Positions 8,662-17,758 of a stretch of 64,000 nucleotides of DNA are shown in pieces. The stretch comes from JAMXLJ01 sp036558745. GTDB taxonomy: Bacteria; Actinomycetota; Acidimicrobiia; IMCC26256; JAMXLJ01. Under the pieces are notes generated by a model. That model did no database searches and had not been told where the DNA came from. It saw nothing but the letters and a program-made list of their open reading frames with translations. Position numbers and translations under genes: made by a program. The stretch is from assembly GCA_036558745.1 (NCBI GenBank), contig DATBEZ010000003.1:62001-126000 (forward strand). The letters run 5' to 3'. Every line of letters starts with the position of its first letter. Position 1 is the stretch's first letter.

Positions 8662-8680
8662 CCAGGTAAGGCTAACCTAA
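8662..8680. promoter_or_regulatory. DtxR/IdeR-like iron box
   Basis: A 19-base near-palindrome, plus strand CCAGGTAAGGCTAACCTAA, matches the established DtxR/IdeR consensus TTAGGTTAGGCTAACCTAA at 16 of 19 positions. It overlaps the stop codon of the ATP-grasp gene and lies upstream of the response regulator. The local sequence is AT-rich compared with the surrounding coding DNA, as expected of an operator. If real, it would place the regulator under iron control. Confidence 0.6.
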
Positions 8681-9966
8681 TCATCGCGCTTCCACCTGCT
8701 GAACGCGCAGTTCGCGAGCCGTCTGGCGCCGAGAACGCCGAAACGACCGGCCATGGCGGCGAAGGGCAGCGGGTCGCGGAGGGAGAAGAAGCCGAGCTCG
8801 AGCGGGCCCTCGGTCCGCCTTCCCCGCTCCGGTGGGCGCCACGGCGGGCGGGCGACGAGGCGCGCGCACGCGTCCAGGTGCTCGAGCACGAAGCGGCGGC
8901 CCTCGACCGGCGCGCCCGCCGGGACCCGGCGACCGGTGAGATCCAGGTGCAGCGCGCGAACGACGTCGATCCCCGCGTCGTCCTCGAAGAGACGGAACTG
9001 CGCGCCGACGCGCGGGTTGAAGTCGAGCAGCTTGTAGTGACCGTCGCGACCGTCGTAGCGCCAGTCCAGATCGGCGACACCCCGGTAGCCCACCCGCTGC
9101 CCGAGGTACTCGCTGAGCTCCAGGAGGTCGTCGTTGCGCACGACCTCCGCGAAGGTCGTCACCCCCGATCCCGGCGGCCACGACCGGAACTTGCGGCCGG
9201 TGAAGCCCACGAGGAGGTCACCGTCGCGCCCGAAGTAACCGTGGAAGATCCAGTCGTCGCACTGCTCTTCGGGCAGGTACTCCTGGACCAGCAAGCCGGG
9301 ATCCTCGGGCCACGCGTCGGCGCGGCGGAGGAGCTCGTCGCGCGTCGTGACGACCGTCGAGCACCCGACGGCGGGTGCGCGCAGGCGGGTGAAGGGCGCC
9401 GCGTTCTTCAACACGAGCGGGAACGTCCACGACCGCGCGAGCTCGTCGACCTCCGCGCGCGACCTGAGCACGGTCGATGCCGGCGACGACACGTCGACGG
9501 CGCAGCACAGCTCGTGCAGCCGGCCCTTGTCGGCGAGGATCCCGGGCAGCTGCGGTTCGACCGGTGGCAGCGCGAAGTGCCGGCCGAGCAGCTCGGCGTG
9601 GCGAGCGACGAGCACCGCGGCCTCGTCGTCGGTCGCGACGAGCACCGGCCGGCGGGCGAAGCTCCGGCCGATGACCTCGAGTCCGGCAAGGAGCTCGTCG
9701 TCGTCCTCCGTCCCGGTGGTGGGCCAGATCACACGACGCTCCAAGCACCGTGACACCGCCAGTGGCGTGAACCGGTCCTCGGTGACCGCGACGACGGGGA
9801 TGCCGACGCGGGCGAGCGTGCGGATCACACCCAGTCCGCCCGCGTGCAGCGGGTAACGCCCCAACTTCAGCACGAGCGCGGGAACGGACGTGTCGTACTC
9901 CGCGGCGGGACGCGGCGCGAGCGGCGGTCGCGTGGCGACGACGCGCGGACGGTGGATCGCGGTCAT
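8677..9966 (-). CDS. ATP-grasp domain protein (carboxylate-amine ligase type)
   Basis: A 429-residue protein like the ATP-grasp ligases found beside surface-glycan genes. It opens with a Rossmann-like pre-ATP domain (LVLKLGRYPLHAGGLGVIRTLARVGIPVVAV). The ATP-grasp core follows: a Lys strand (FPLVLKNAAPF), the hinge LVQEYLPEEQ and the Mg-binding strand YKLLDFNPRVGAQFRLFE. The class joins a carboxylate to an amine or similar acceptor through an acyl phosphate; the substrate is unknown, perhaps an aminoacyl decoration of the glycan. It is the last gene of the seven-gene operon; its ATG overlaps the deacetylase stop as TGATG. The C-terminal 100 residues are less conserved. Confidence 0.8.
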   Translation of the reverse strand: MTAIHRPRVVATRPPLAPRPAAEYDTSVPALVLKLGRYPLHAGGLGVIRTLARVGIPVVAVTEDRFTPLAVSRCLERRVIWPTTGTEDDDELLAGLEVIGRSFARRPVLVATDDEAAVLVARHAELLGRHFALPPVEPQLPGILADKGRLHELCCAVDVSSPASTVLRSRAEVDELARSWTFPLVLKNAAPFTRLRAPAVGCSTVVTTRDELLRRADAWPEDPGLLVQEYLPEEQCDDWIFHGYFGRDGDLLVGFTGRKFRSWPPGSGVTTFAEVVRNDDLLELSEYLGQRVGYRGVADLDWRYDGRDGHYKLLDFNPRVGAQFRLFEDDAGIDVVRALHLDLTGRRVPAGAPVEGRRFVLEHLDACARLVARPPWRPPERGRRTEGPLELGFFSLRDPLPFAAMAGRFGVLGARRLANCAFSRWKRDD

Positions 9967-10763
9967 CAGCGGCTGGCTCCGACCGAGGTCAAGGTTGCAC
10001 GCGCGCGCCGAACCCAGCGCCAGCCGAGCGTCTCGATCCCCTCACGGAAAGGCGCGGGCGGGTCGACGTCGCGCGCCAGCCAGCCCCGGATCGTGTCCAG
10101 GCCCATGTCGGCCATCACCATGAGGCGTGCGAGCGCGAACGGATGGTCGGTCGCCGAGCTGAACGCGTTCCGCACTGCGCACGCGGAGTCGAAGCCGGCC
10201 GCGCGCACGACGCGCCGGACGAGTGGTGAGGAGTACCCGTGCGCGTACGCGAAGCTCGGCACGCGATGGCCGAGCTCCTCCTCGAGGAGGTCACGCGAGC
10301 GCTCGACGTCCTCGACGACGCGCGCCTCCGTGACGGTGTCGAGCTGCACGTGGGTGTGGCCGTGGCAGCCGATCTCGACGCCCGCGAGCTCCAGCTCGCG
10401 CAGCCGGGAGAACGCGAGCATCTCCGCGTCCTCGAGGCGACTGCCCGGTGCGGGCGAGCCGCGCAACGCGCCCGTGGTGACGTACAGCGTCGACGGGATC
10501 CCGTGTGCGGCGAGCGCCGGCAGGGCGGCGGTGGCGAAGTCGGCGAAGCCGTCGTCGAACGTCATCACCACGGGCGCGGGGTCGTCGGGAGCGGCGCGGT
10601 GGCTCCACGCGACGAACTGCGAGACGTTCATGACCGACCGTCCGCTGTCGACCACGAGGTCGAGGTGCCGGGCGAAGGTGTCGGGCGTGACCGTGAACGG
10701 TGCGATCCACGCGGGTGGGTGGTCGGAGACCGCGTGGTACAGGAGGATCGGCGCCGCGTTCAT
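9966..10763 (-). CDS. Polysaccharide deacetylase (NodB domain)
   Basis: A 265-residue NodB-homology carbohydrate esterase (CE4-like). It has the metal/catalytic motif MTFDDGFAD (Asp70-Asp71) and the His motif GCHGHTHVQL; the SFAYAHGYSSPLVRRVV segment matches motif 3. Such enzymes remove N- or O-acetyl groups from glycans using a divalent metal. No signal peptide is seen, so it may act on lipid-linked or cytoplasmic precursors, or its export route is not evident. The ATG overlaps the preceding membrane-protein gene by four bases (ATGA), marking translational coupling inside the polysaccharide operon. Confidence 0.88.
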   Translation of the reverse strand: MNAAPILLYHAVSDHPPAWIAPFTVTPDTFARHLDLVVDSGRSVMNVSQFVAWSHRAAPDDPAPVVMTFDDGFADFATAALPALAAHGIPSTLYVTTGALRGSPAPGSRLEDAEMLAFSRLRELELAGVEIGCHGHTHVQLDTVTEARVVEDVERSRDLLEEELGHRVPSFAYAHGYSSPLVRRVVRAAGFDSACAVRNAFSSATDHPFALARLMVMADMGLDTIRGWLARDVDPPAPFREGIETLGWRWVRRARATLTSVGASR

Positions 10764-11191
10764 GGCTTCGCCATCCGCACTCTCGGACGCGCGCGCTTCC
10801 ACGCGCGCGGGACCCCGCGTCTGATCTCGTCGCGCGACCCGGCGACGAGCGCCGTGGTGAGTGCCGCGAGGAGCAGGAGCACGAGGCGCGGCGAGCCGGC
10901 ACCGGCCAGGTAGACCGCCTCGCCGACCAGCGCCCCGCACGCCGTGCTCGACGCGAGGACGAGCATCAGCTCCTCGACGGGGTCACGCTCGCGCAGGTAC
11001 CCCGTGATCGCGGCGCCCGGACCGATCAGCACGAACGTCACGACGATGAAGGTCCGGAACGCGGTGGGAGCCAGGTACGTGAGCGCGAGCGCGACCCAGC
11101 CGAGCAGTGCCAACGTCACCGCGACGGCCGCAGACCGGCTGCGTCGCGATGGTCGAGACGTGTCCAGCAGGATGAGCGGCGGTTTCATCAC
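10760..11191 (-). CDS. Small polytopic membrane protein in polysaccharide operon
   Basis: A 143-residue unrecognised membrane protein with about four hydrophobic segments, for example SAAVAVTLALLGWVALALTY, FIVVTFVLIGPGAAITGYL, LMLVLASSTACGALVGEAVY and LVLLLLAALTTALV, and a basic C-terminal tail. The start is GTG-ATG at 11191, overlapping the upstream stop by four bases (GTGA). Its own stop overlaps the deacetylase start by four bases. The conserved spacing inside the operon implies a role tied to the glycan machinery, perhaps a subunit or helper of the preceding membrane glycosyltransferase; that is inference. Confidence 0.7.
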   Translation of the reverse strand: MMKPPLILLDTSRPSRRSRSAAVAVTLALLGWVALALTYLAPTAFRTFIVVTFVLIGPGAAITGYLRERDPVEELMLVLASSTACGALVGEAVYLAGAGSPRLVLLLLAALTTALVAGSRDEIRRGVPRAWKRARPRVRMAKP

Positions 11192-13974
11192 GAGCCTCCG
11201 GTCGATGTTCGAGCAGTCGAGGCAACGACCTCGTAGACCGTCGCGTCCCGATTGCTGTACAGGATGCGGAACGTCGGCGAGCCGGCGACCGCGCGCTCGA
11301 TGCGCTCGAGCTCCCCCGGGTTCAGCACCCCGCGCATGTGGACGTCGACGTCGATCGAGCGTGCGAACACGAGATATCCACGTCCGGACGCCGACGACGC
11401 GAGCAACCGTCCGAGCTCGCCGGCAGGATCACGTCGCACCCGGGCCAGCTCGGGCGGATCCTCGTCGAGGAACTCGAACGCGAAGCGGTCGCCGTTGCGG
11501 TAGCCCCACGGCAGATCTCCGGTGATGCCCGCGATCAGCGAACCGTCGGGCGCGTGGTCGTAGAGCCAGTTGGTCGCACGGACCTGCGTCGGCGTGAAGT
11601 AATTCGCCTGCTCCTTGCCGTAGTACGCGAACACGAACGCGCCGAGGAGAACGGTGCACGTCAGTCCGAGGGCGGTCGCGGTTCGCAGCGCCCGGACCGG
11701 GGAGACCGACCGCGAGCGCGCGGCGCTCGGGAAGAAGGCCGCCGCGGCGAAGAACGCGACGAACGGCAGCCCGAACATGTACACCCGGAAGAGGATCTCG
11801 CCCCCGTAGTTGTTCGCGACGACGATCGGCAGGGGCGCGAACGCGAGCAGCATGAGCGGGAGCTCCGGCCGCACCGACCCCCGGCGCCGCCACAACCCGA
11901 CGAGCCCCAGCATCCACAACGCCGCGCTCAGGAACCGGTCGGCCTGGGCGACGAGCGCCTGGGTCCGGCTGGCCGCGCTCGCGTTCACCAACCCGGCCTC
12001 GGAGTTGCCGAACGGCTGCCCGAACGAGGCGAGGATCGAGTGCATGTTCTGGTCCAGGAAGGACCGTCCGAACAGCGCGGCCCAGCCGACCGTGCACACG
12101 ATGGCGAGGACGAGCACCGCACCACACCGGCGCGCCCGGAACACCCACAGCAGCGCGAGCGCGCTGATCAGGGCGACCGGGGTGAGCTGGTGGGTGGACG
12201 CGATCGCGAGCACGAGCAGCGCCATGATCAGCAGCACCTGGCGCCGCGGCGGCCGGTCGAGCTGGACGCCGCCCGACGGGATACCGGCGACGTCGACGCG
12301 GGAGCGGGACTCGACCGCCGGCAGCCATCGCAGGCACAGCGCGATCACGGTCAGGTACAGGACGAAGTCGTACGCCTGCGGCGAGAAGTAGTCCTGCCCG
12401 ACCCAGCTGCCGAGGTAGAAGAGCCAGACCGCGGTCCACACCCGCCGCCGGTCGGCGCTGAACGTCTGGAAGATGACGAGCAGCGGCGGGAGGAGGAGCA
12501 GGTTGAAGATCGGCGGGCCCCACGCGGCATAGCTCGCGGCCGAGCCGGCACCGGTCCCACCGGTCAGCACCGCGTTGAGCGCGAAGAACCCCGGCCATCC
12601 CTTGTAGATCGCGAGCTCGTTCGTGCCCGTCGCGACGTGCCCGCTGCGCAGCAGCGAGTCGACCACGCCGACGTGCTTCCACGTCCACGCGTAGCGCAGC
12701 GTCGGGTAGAGCACGGCAGGGGTCGCGTGCAGCATCGCGATGAGCGCGACGACGTGCGCGACGAGCAGCCAGCGCGGCGTGCGACGCTCGCACACGAGCG
12801 CGGCGAAGCTGACCGTCAACAGGACGAGCCCGAGCCAGTACGTCGTGGGGAGCGCGGAGACGAGCCCGAGGTTCATGTGCGCGAGGTTCACCGCGCGCAG
12901 GCTCGAGGCCCAGCAGAGGAGGGCGGCAAGGAGCGCGACCGGGTGCACCCACGCGCGCCACGGCCGCGGCGTCGGCGCGGGCGCAGCCGCGAGGTCACCG
13001 GGCTGCGGGCCGGGCCGCGCCTCCGCGGCGGTCGCCGGCGCGGTCAGATAGCCCGCCGTGGTGGCACCGAGCCCGGCTGCGATGGCGACCGCGGCACCGG
13101 AACGGCCGGGACGCCGGATCGCGTCGCGCAACGCGTCCACGACACCGCGCGGCAGCGTGCGCAGCACGTACCCACGCTCGTCCGACAACGCGCGGTCGCT
13201 TCCGCGCAGGCTCGCGACGACGGCCTTCGACCGCCCCTCGGAGAAGCACCGGCGCCGGAAGTACGACCAGCTCGCCCGCTCGGGCGGGACGGTGTGACGC
13301 ACCCGCGCGCCGGGGTCGTAGACGAGACGACCGCCGTTGCGCTCCACGGCCCGGATGCAGAGCTCTGTCTCCTCGCACCCGACGGGGACGGTGCCGACGC
13401 GGCCCAGCTCCGAACGGAAGCCGCCGAGGTCGTCGAGCACGTCCCGTCGGAACGACATGTTGGCACCGACGAAGTTGCGCACCGGTGCGGGCGCGCCGGG
13501 CAGACCCGAGTGGCTGCACCCGACGACCCAGTCGAACTCGGGAGGGAACCACGGGGGTCGCCCGGCCTCGAAGTCGGGGTCGACCTGGCCGCCGACGCCG
13601 AGCACGTCCTCACCCGTGTAGCCCGCGCACAGCGCCGCGATCCATCCGGGCGCGGCGACGGCGTCGTCGTCGAGGAACGCGACGACGTCACCGCCCGCGT
13701 GCGCCAGCCCCGTGTTGCGGGCCTCGGACAGGCCGCGTCCGCCCGTGTTGGACACGACGGTCACGTCCGGGAAGCGCTCGCGTGCACGCCGCTCGAGTGG
13801 CGCGCAGTGGTCGGTCACGAGGACGACGCGCTCGGGCGCAACCGTCTGGTCCTCGAGCGACGTGATCGCGCGTTCGAGCAGCGACCAGCGCCGCAGCGTG
13901 TACGAGCACACGATCACGGTCACGGCCACGGAAGTGTCCGTGCGCTCCATGACGACGGTCACGCCGTCGCTCAC
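11188..13974 (-). CDS. Fusion of a family-2 glycosyltransferase to a large polytopic membrane protein
   Basis: A 928-residue two-part protein. Residues about 10-250 are a GT-A-fold GT2 domain: VTVIVCSYTLRRWSLLERAI, then GDVVAFLDDDAVAAPGW with the DxD-type metal motif, and GANMSFRRDVLDDLGGF. After a Pro/Ala linker, residues about 343-783 contain ten or more hydrophobic segments resembling the membrane glycosyltransferases of the GT-C/PMT class. A soluble C-terminal domain (about 785-928) ends the protein. The GT2 part probably adds a sugar in the cytoplasm; the membrane part could transfer or polymerise lipid-linked sugars outside, but no catalytic residue can be named. The start is GTG with a 4-base overlap to the flippase gene. 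Both halves are intact in one frame, so this is a fusion, not a missed stop. Confidence 0.8.
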   Translation of the reverse strand: MSDGVTVVMERTDTSVAVTVIVCSYTLRRWSLLERAITSLEDQTVAPERVVLVTDHCAPLERRARERFPDVTVVSNTGGRGLSEARNTGLAHAGGDVVAFLDDDAVAAPGWIAALCAGYTGEDVLGVGGQVDPDFEAGRPPWFPPEFDWVVGCSHSGLPGAPAPVRNFVGANMSFRRDVLDDLGGFRSELGRVGTVPVGCEETELCIRAVERNGGRLVYDPGARVRHTVPPERASWSYFRRRCFSEGRSKAVVASLRGSDRALSDERGYVLRTLPRGVVDALRDAIRRPGRSGAAVAIAAGLGATTAGYLTAPATAAEARPGPQPGDLAAAPAPTPRPWRAWVHPVALLAALLCWASSLRAVNLAHMNLGLVSALPTTYWLGLVLLTVSFAALVCERRTPRWLLVAHVVALIAMLHATPAVLYPTLRYAWTWKHVGVVDSLLRSGHVATGTNELAIYKGWPGFFALNAVLTGGTGAGSAASYAAWGPPIFNLLLLPPLLVIFQTFSADRRRVWTAVWLFYLGSWVGQDYFSPQAYDFVLYLTVIALCLRWLPAVESRSRVDVAGIPSGGVQLDRPPRRQVLLIMALLVLAIASTHQLTPVALISALALLWVFRARRCGAVLVLAIVCTVGWAALFGRSFLDQNMHSILASFGQPFGNSEAGLVNASAASRTQALVAQADRFLSAALWMLGLVGLWRRRGSVRPELPLMLLAFAPLPIVVANNYGGEILFRVYMFGLPFVAFFAAAAFFPSAARSRSVSPVRALRTATALGLTCTVLLGAFVFAYYGKEQANYFTPTQVRATNWLYDHAPDGSLIAGITGDLPWGYRNGDRFAFEFLDEDPPELARVRRDPAGELGRLLASSASGRGYLVFARSIDVDVHMRGVLNPGELERIERAVAGSPTFRILYSNRDATVYEVVASTARTSTGGS

Positions 13975-16442
13975 GACAGCACGCCCCTGAGGACGGGGTC
14001 GACGTTCGCCGCGAGCCAGACCCGGCTGCGACGACAGCGCGAGGACGTCTGGAGGTTGCGCACGATGTGTGCGAGCCACGCGAGGAGCACCGCGTCGTCG
14101 GGATCGATCTGCTGTGCGTCCATGACCCGGTCGACGTCGGGGCCCAGCTCCGACGGCCACGGGCGGGCACAGGGACGCCGGGATCGCAGCGCGTCCGCGA
14201 CGACGTGGCCCAGCTCGCGACCGCGGGCCGTCGCGCTGGCGGTCACGAGCAGGGTGGCCGCATCGAGGCCCTGCAACCCGAACGGCGCGGCCGCGCTCCA
14301 ATCGGTGAAGCCGACGACGTCGTACTCGTCGTCGTAGAGCAGGTTGACGAGCGTGTAGTCGCCGTGCGACCAGCTGACCGCGACGTCGGACGCGGTCAGG
14401 GACGCCCGGAGCCGGTGCCGGAGCTCCACCAGGGCATGGGACCGCCACGAGTTGGCGCTCAGGTGACGGCAGCGGTGCTCGAGCACGGAGACCGGCATGT
14501 CGACGTGTCGCCGCAACCACTTCTCGTCGAGGCCGAGCCGGCGCGTCGTCGCCTCCTGGAGCGTGAGCGAGCGGTCGACGGCCGACGCGACCAGATCGAC
14601 GAGGCGATCCGGACGCCGGCGCAGCTCACGCGTGCCGACGGTGCCGGGACGCCATCGTTCGACCACGAAGGGGCGGGCAACGTTCGTGTAATGGACCGCG
14701 TCGGGAGCCTGCTCGCGCCACTCCCCCGCGCGCTTCGACCGCGACAGCCGGCGCAACGCGTCACGTTGCGCGACGATTCGCGCCGCGGCCAAACCATCGC
14801 GCGCGATCGCGACGAGCGCGGCCGGGTGGTCGTCGGTGCCGAGCACCACGCGGTCCACCTCCGGCGACGACACCAGCTCACGTAGTCGCAGCTCGCGGGG
14901 CACGGGCTCGCCGGGCAGCCGGGTCAGGGCGACGCGCACGTCCGGCAGCACCTCGCGCCAAGCGCGCTCCGCACGGCTCGTGGACCACGTGCCTCGTTCC
15001 GGCCGGGGCGCGACGCGCGCCGCGACCCGCCACCACGACGCGACGTCCACACGCGGGACCGGCGGCCGCTCCGACCCGAGCGTGTCGGCCTGCGGAGCGG
15101 GCAGCCACACGCGCCGGGCGAGGAGCAGCACCGCCGCGATCAACGTCTGGCTCCCGAGCCACGCGACGCCGACGCCGACGATCCCCCAGCGCAGGAGCAG
15201 GACGGTCCCCACGCCGAGGGTCAGGCAGCACGTCGCAGCGAGGATCACGAGCCCGATGACGGGTCGGCGCTGCGCCCGCGCCGCGCTGACCGCGGTCGCG
15301 GTCACGCACGTCGGCAGGGCCGCGATCGCGAGGATGCGCAGCAGTGTCGTGCCTTCGTGGCTGTACGCGTTCCCGAAGACGCGCAGGATCACCGGCGCGG
15401 CGACGACGACGAACGCGACGGCGGCCAGCAGCAGCTTCACCGTGTGGCTCACCACCCGGTGCCAGCGGTCGCCGAGGTTGTCCTGGCTGGTCGCGGTCTC
15501 GACGATGAGCGACTGGCCCATGTTCTCGCTCAGCAGATACAGCGTGTTCGCGATCACCCACGGCAGCGCGAAGTACGCGTTCGCCTTCGCTCCCGACAGC
15601 GCGACGATCAGCACGGGCACGCCGGACACGACACACTGCCAGCACAGCTCGCCCACGTAGTCGACCGCGACGAAGCGACGGATGTCACCGGCCGAGATCG
15701 GAACGGCGGATGGTGCCGTGCGTTCGTGGAAGGGAATGGCGCGACGGAACAGGTAGGTGTTGGTGAGGACCAGCGACACGACGATCGCCGCGCACCACGC
15801 CACAAGGATTCCGGCGCCTGGCAACGACGCCGCGAGCACGACGACGAACCCGACCTTGGCGATCGCGAACATCCCGTTGTCGGCGACGACCCACGGCGCG
15901 CGCCGGAGGCCCGTGAGGACCGCGTCCTGGAGCTCGAACACCGTCCAGGCCATCGTCGCGGCGACGAACACCAGCGCCAACCACGGCGACATGACGAGGA
16001 AGTCGAGCCCGAACGAGAACCTGGCCACGACGGCGAGGAAGGCGACGGCCATGACGCCGGCGCACGCGACGCTGACGAGGTAGGACGCGCGAACGAGTCG
16101 CCGGACGCCGCGACCTGCGGCCGGGACGAACCGGATCAGCGCGCTGATGAGGTTGATCTCGCCCAGCCGTCCGAGCAGCGTCAACGCGGAGATCGCTGCC
16201 TGGTTCCGCCCGACCGCAGCGGTGCCGTACCGGTGCGTGGCGACGAGCCAGAACGCGACACCCGTGAGCGCGGTGATCGCGGAGCCGAGCGTCAGTGTGT
16301 GCGCGTTGCGGATCAGCGGATCGCGCAGCGGTGCGACCACCCGGGACACGGCACGGCGCCGGCGGGTGACGGCCGGCGCCGCGGGCGCGACGTCGGCGTC
16401 GCTGCCCTCCTCGAGGGGCTCGACCGGCGCGACGACGCTCAC
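13971..16442 (-). CDS. Wzx-like flippase fused to a phosphotransferase-like (APH) domain
   Basis: An 823-residue protein. After about 50 residues of charged N-terminus, residues about 50-445 are a MATE/MOP-type polysaccharide flippase with roughly twelve membrane segments (SAITALTGVAFWLVATHRYGTAAVG at the first). A linker leads to a C-terminal cytoplasmic domain (about 530-823) with the aminoglycoside/choline-kinase fold signature: HGDYTLVNLL (His693, Asp695, Asn700) and GFTDWSAAAPFGLQGLDAA, whose Asp is the expected metal ligand. The flippase half would move lipid-linked oligosaccharide across the membrane. The kinase-like half has its key residues and might phosphorylate the substrate or sense it; neither is proven. 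The GTG start has GAGGTGGAA upstream and a GTGA overlap with the preceding glycosyltransferase gene. Confidence 0.82.
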   Translation of the reverse strand: MSVVAPVEPLEEGSDADVAPAAPAVTRRRRAVSRVVAPLRDPLIRNAHTLTLGSAITALTGVAFWLVATHRYGTAAVGRNQAAISALTLLGRLGEINLISALIRFVPAAGRGVRRLVRASYLVSVACAGVMAVAFLAVVARFSFGLDFLVMSPWLALVFVAATMAWTVFELQDAVLTGLRRAPWVVADNGMFAIAKVGFVVVLAASLPGAGILVAWCAAIVVSLVLTNTYLFRRAIPFHERTAPSAVPISAGDIRRFVAVDYVGELCWQCVVSGVPVLIVALSGAKANAYFALPWVIANTLYLLSENMGQSLIVETATSQDNLGDRWHRVVSHTVKLLLAAVAFVVVAAPVILRVFGNAYSHEGTTLLRILAIAALPTCVTATAVSAARAQRRPVIGLVILAATCCLTLGVGTVLLLRWGIVGVGVAWLGSQTLIAAVLLLARRVWLPAPQADTLGSERPPVPRVDVASWWRVAARVAPRPERGTWSTSRAERAWREVLPDVRVALTRLPGEPVPRELRLRELVSSPEVDRVVLGTDDHPAALVAIARDGLAAARIVAQRDALRRLSRSKRAGEWREQAPDAVHYTNVARPFVVERWRPGTVGTRELRRRPDRLVDLVASAVDRSLTLQEATTRRLGLDEKWLRRHVDMPVSVLEHRCRHLSANSWRSHALVELRHRLRASLTASDVAVSWSHGDYTLVNLLYDDEYDVVGFTDWSAAAPFGLQGLDAATLLVTASATARGRELGHVVADALRSRRPCARPWPSELGPDVDRVMDAQQIDPDDAVLLAWLAHIVRNLQTSSRCRRSRVWLAANVDPVLRGVLS

Positions 16443-17758
16443 GACGTTCCACCTCGGGCGCGCCGCTGGTCGAGGCGGCTGAGGCCGTACGCGATCGGAC
16501 CGGTCATGATGCCGACGCGCTCGGCGCGCGCGAGCGACGCGGGCCAGCCCGAGTACCGGCGGCGGTTGCGCTCGTTCCCACCGGCGAACGCGTGGTGCAC
16601 GGCGCCGCCCGCGTTGCGGAGCGCGTGGGGCACGAGATCGGGACGATGCAACAACGCGCTCGTGAGGTAGGCGCCGAGGCCGGTTCCGTAGCCGCGCGCC
16701 TGACGGCGGAGCGCATCGTCGCTGCGCGCGTGGGCGTGCCACACGAGGGCGGCGGGCTCGTACACGATGCGATGTCCCGCGGCGAGCACCGTGAAGAGCC
16801 CGCTCAGGTCGTCGCCTCCCCGGGCCCTCGTACCCGCGCCGAGCGCCGGGTCGAAGCCGCCGACGTCGCGCAGGACCGCGGTCGAGAAGGCCATGTTGGC
16901 ACCGGAGCCGACCTGGCCGACCGTGAACGGGAACAGCGGATCGCTCGGGCGCGCGGCGCCGAGGTCGAATGTCCTGCGCTCGAATCCCTTCGTGTACCCG
17001 CCGTGGCGCTCGAGCAGCAGCTGGGCCGTCGTCTCGAGCTCGGCAGGCATGATGAGACCCGTGACCGCGTCGACGCCCGGCTCGGTCAGGAACGCATCCG
17101 CGACGGCCGCGAGCCATCCGCGATCCGCCACGACGTCGTCGTCGGTGAACGCGACGACCTCGCCCGACGCGCTGCGCAACCCGCGGTTGTGCGCGTTGGC
17201 CAGGCCGGGGACGGGCTCGAGCTCGTAGCGGACCCGGCCGCGGTAACGGGTCGAGACGAGCTCCGCGCTGCGCGAGTCGGACGGCGCGTTGTCGACGACG
17301 ACGATCTCCGTGTCGGGATGGTCGCCGCCGAGCACGGAGTCCAGGCAACGGGCGAGCGTGTCCGTTCGGTCGCGGGTCGCGACGACGACGCTGATCGGAA
17401 CGACTCGCTGCGACCGGCGACGCACCGCGACGTGACACGGCGTCCGTCCCCCGTCGGCGCAGCCGCGCGCGGGAAGCGCGTCGACCGGTGCCCAGCCGTC
17501 ACGCAGGAGGTGGCGGTTCACCACCGCGCCCAGCACCCGCCAGAGCTCGGTCCGGCACGCGGCCGTGTCCGCCGTGCGCGCCATCTCCACCATGCCGACG
17601 GGCTCACCGTGCACCCGGCCGAGCACGCGCACGCGCGCGGCGTCGTGGCCCGAGAACAGGTCGGTGACCGGCTCGGTCAGCTCGACGTCGCAGACACGGA
17701 CGGGCACCTCGGGCGGCGGCTCGCCGCTTGGCATCCCGCCGGCTCGTTCGCGGATCAT
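16439..17758 (-). CDS. Family-2 glycosyltransferase with N-terminal extension
   Basis: A 439-residue protein. Residues about 120-350 form a GT2 catalytic domain: ISVVVATRDRTDTLARCLDSVL, the nucleotide-binding EIVVVDNAPSDS, the metal motif GEVVAFTDDDVVAD, and GSGANMAFSTAVLRDVGGFDP. The first 115 residues are an extra domain of unknown role (VRVCDVELTEPVTDLF...VLGRVHGEPVGMVEM), seen in some actinobacterial glycosyltransferases. It probably transfers a sugar to a lipid-linked intermediate in the cytoplasm. The ATG overlaps the stop of the upstream glycosyltransferase by four bases (ATGA), and its own stop overlaps the flippase GTG. Confidence 0.85.
   Translation of the reverse strand: MIRERAGGMPSGEPPPEVPVRVCDVELTEPVTDLFSGHDAARVRVLGRVHGEPVGMVEMARTADTAACRTELWRVLGAVVNRHLLRDGWAPVDALPARGCADGGRTPCHVAVRRRSQRVVPISVVVATRDRTDTLARCLDSVLGGDHPDTEIVVVDNAPSDSRSAELVSTRYRGRVRYELEPVPGLANAHNRGLRSASGEVVAFTDDDVVADRGWLAAVADAFLTEPGVDAVTGLIMPAELETTAQLLLERHGGYTKGFERRTFDLGAARPSDPLFPFTVGQVGSGANMAFSTAVLRDVGGFDPALGAGTRARGGDDLSGLFTVLAAGHRIVYEPAALVWHAHARSDDALRRQARGYGTGLGAYLTSALLHRPDLVPHALRNAGGAVHHAFAGGNERNRRRYSGWPASLARAERVGIMTGPIAYGLSRLDQRRARGGTS

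Noticed and set aside
8544..8684. Longer starts for the orphan response regulator (ATG 8639 or 8684)
   Set aside because: ATG 8684 lies inside the iron box and 8639 has poor RBS spacing and a low-complexity extension; GTG 8543 has a good Shine-Dalgarno. ATG 8639 is not fully excluded.
11338..14337. Very long plus-strand frame (999 codons) opposite the glycosyltransferase fusion
   Set aside because: Composition is an antisense shadow (Arg/Glu/Asp-rich, no domain); the minus strand carries clear GT2 and membrane motifs with coupled starts.
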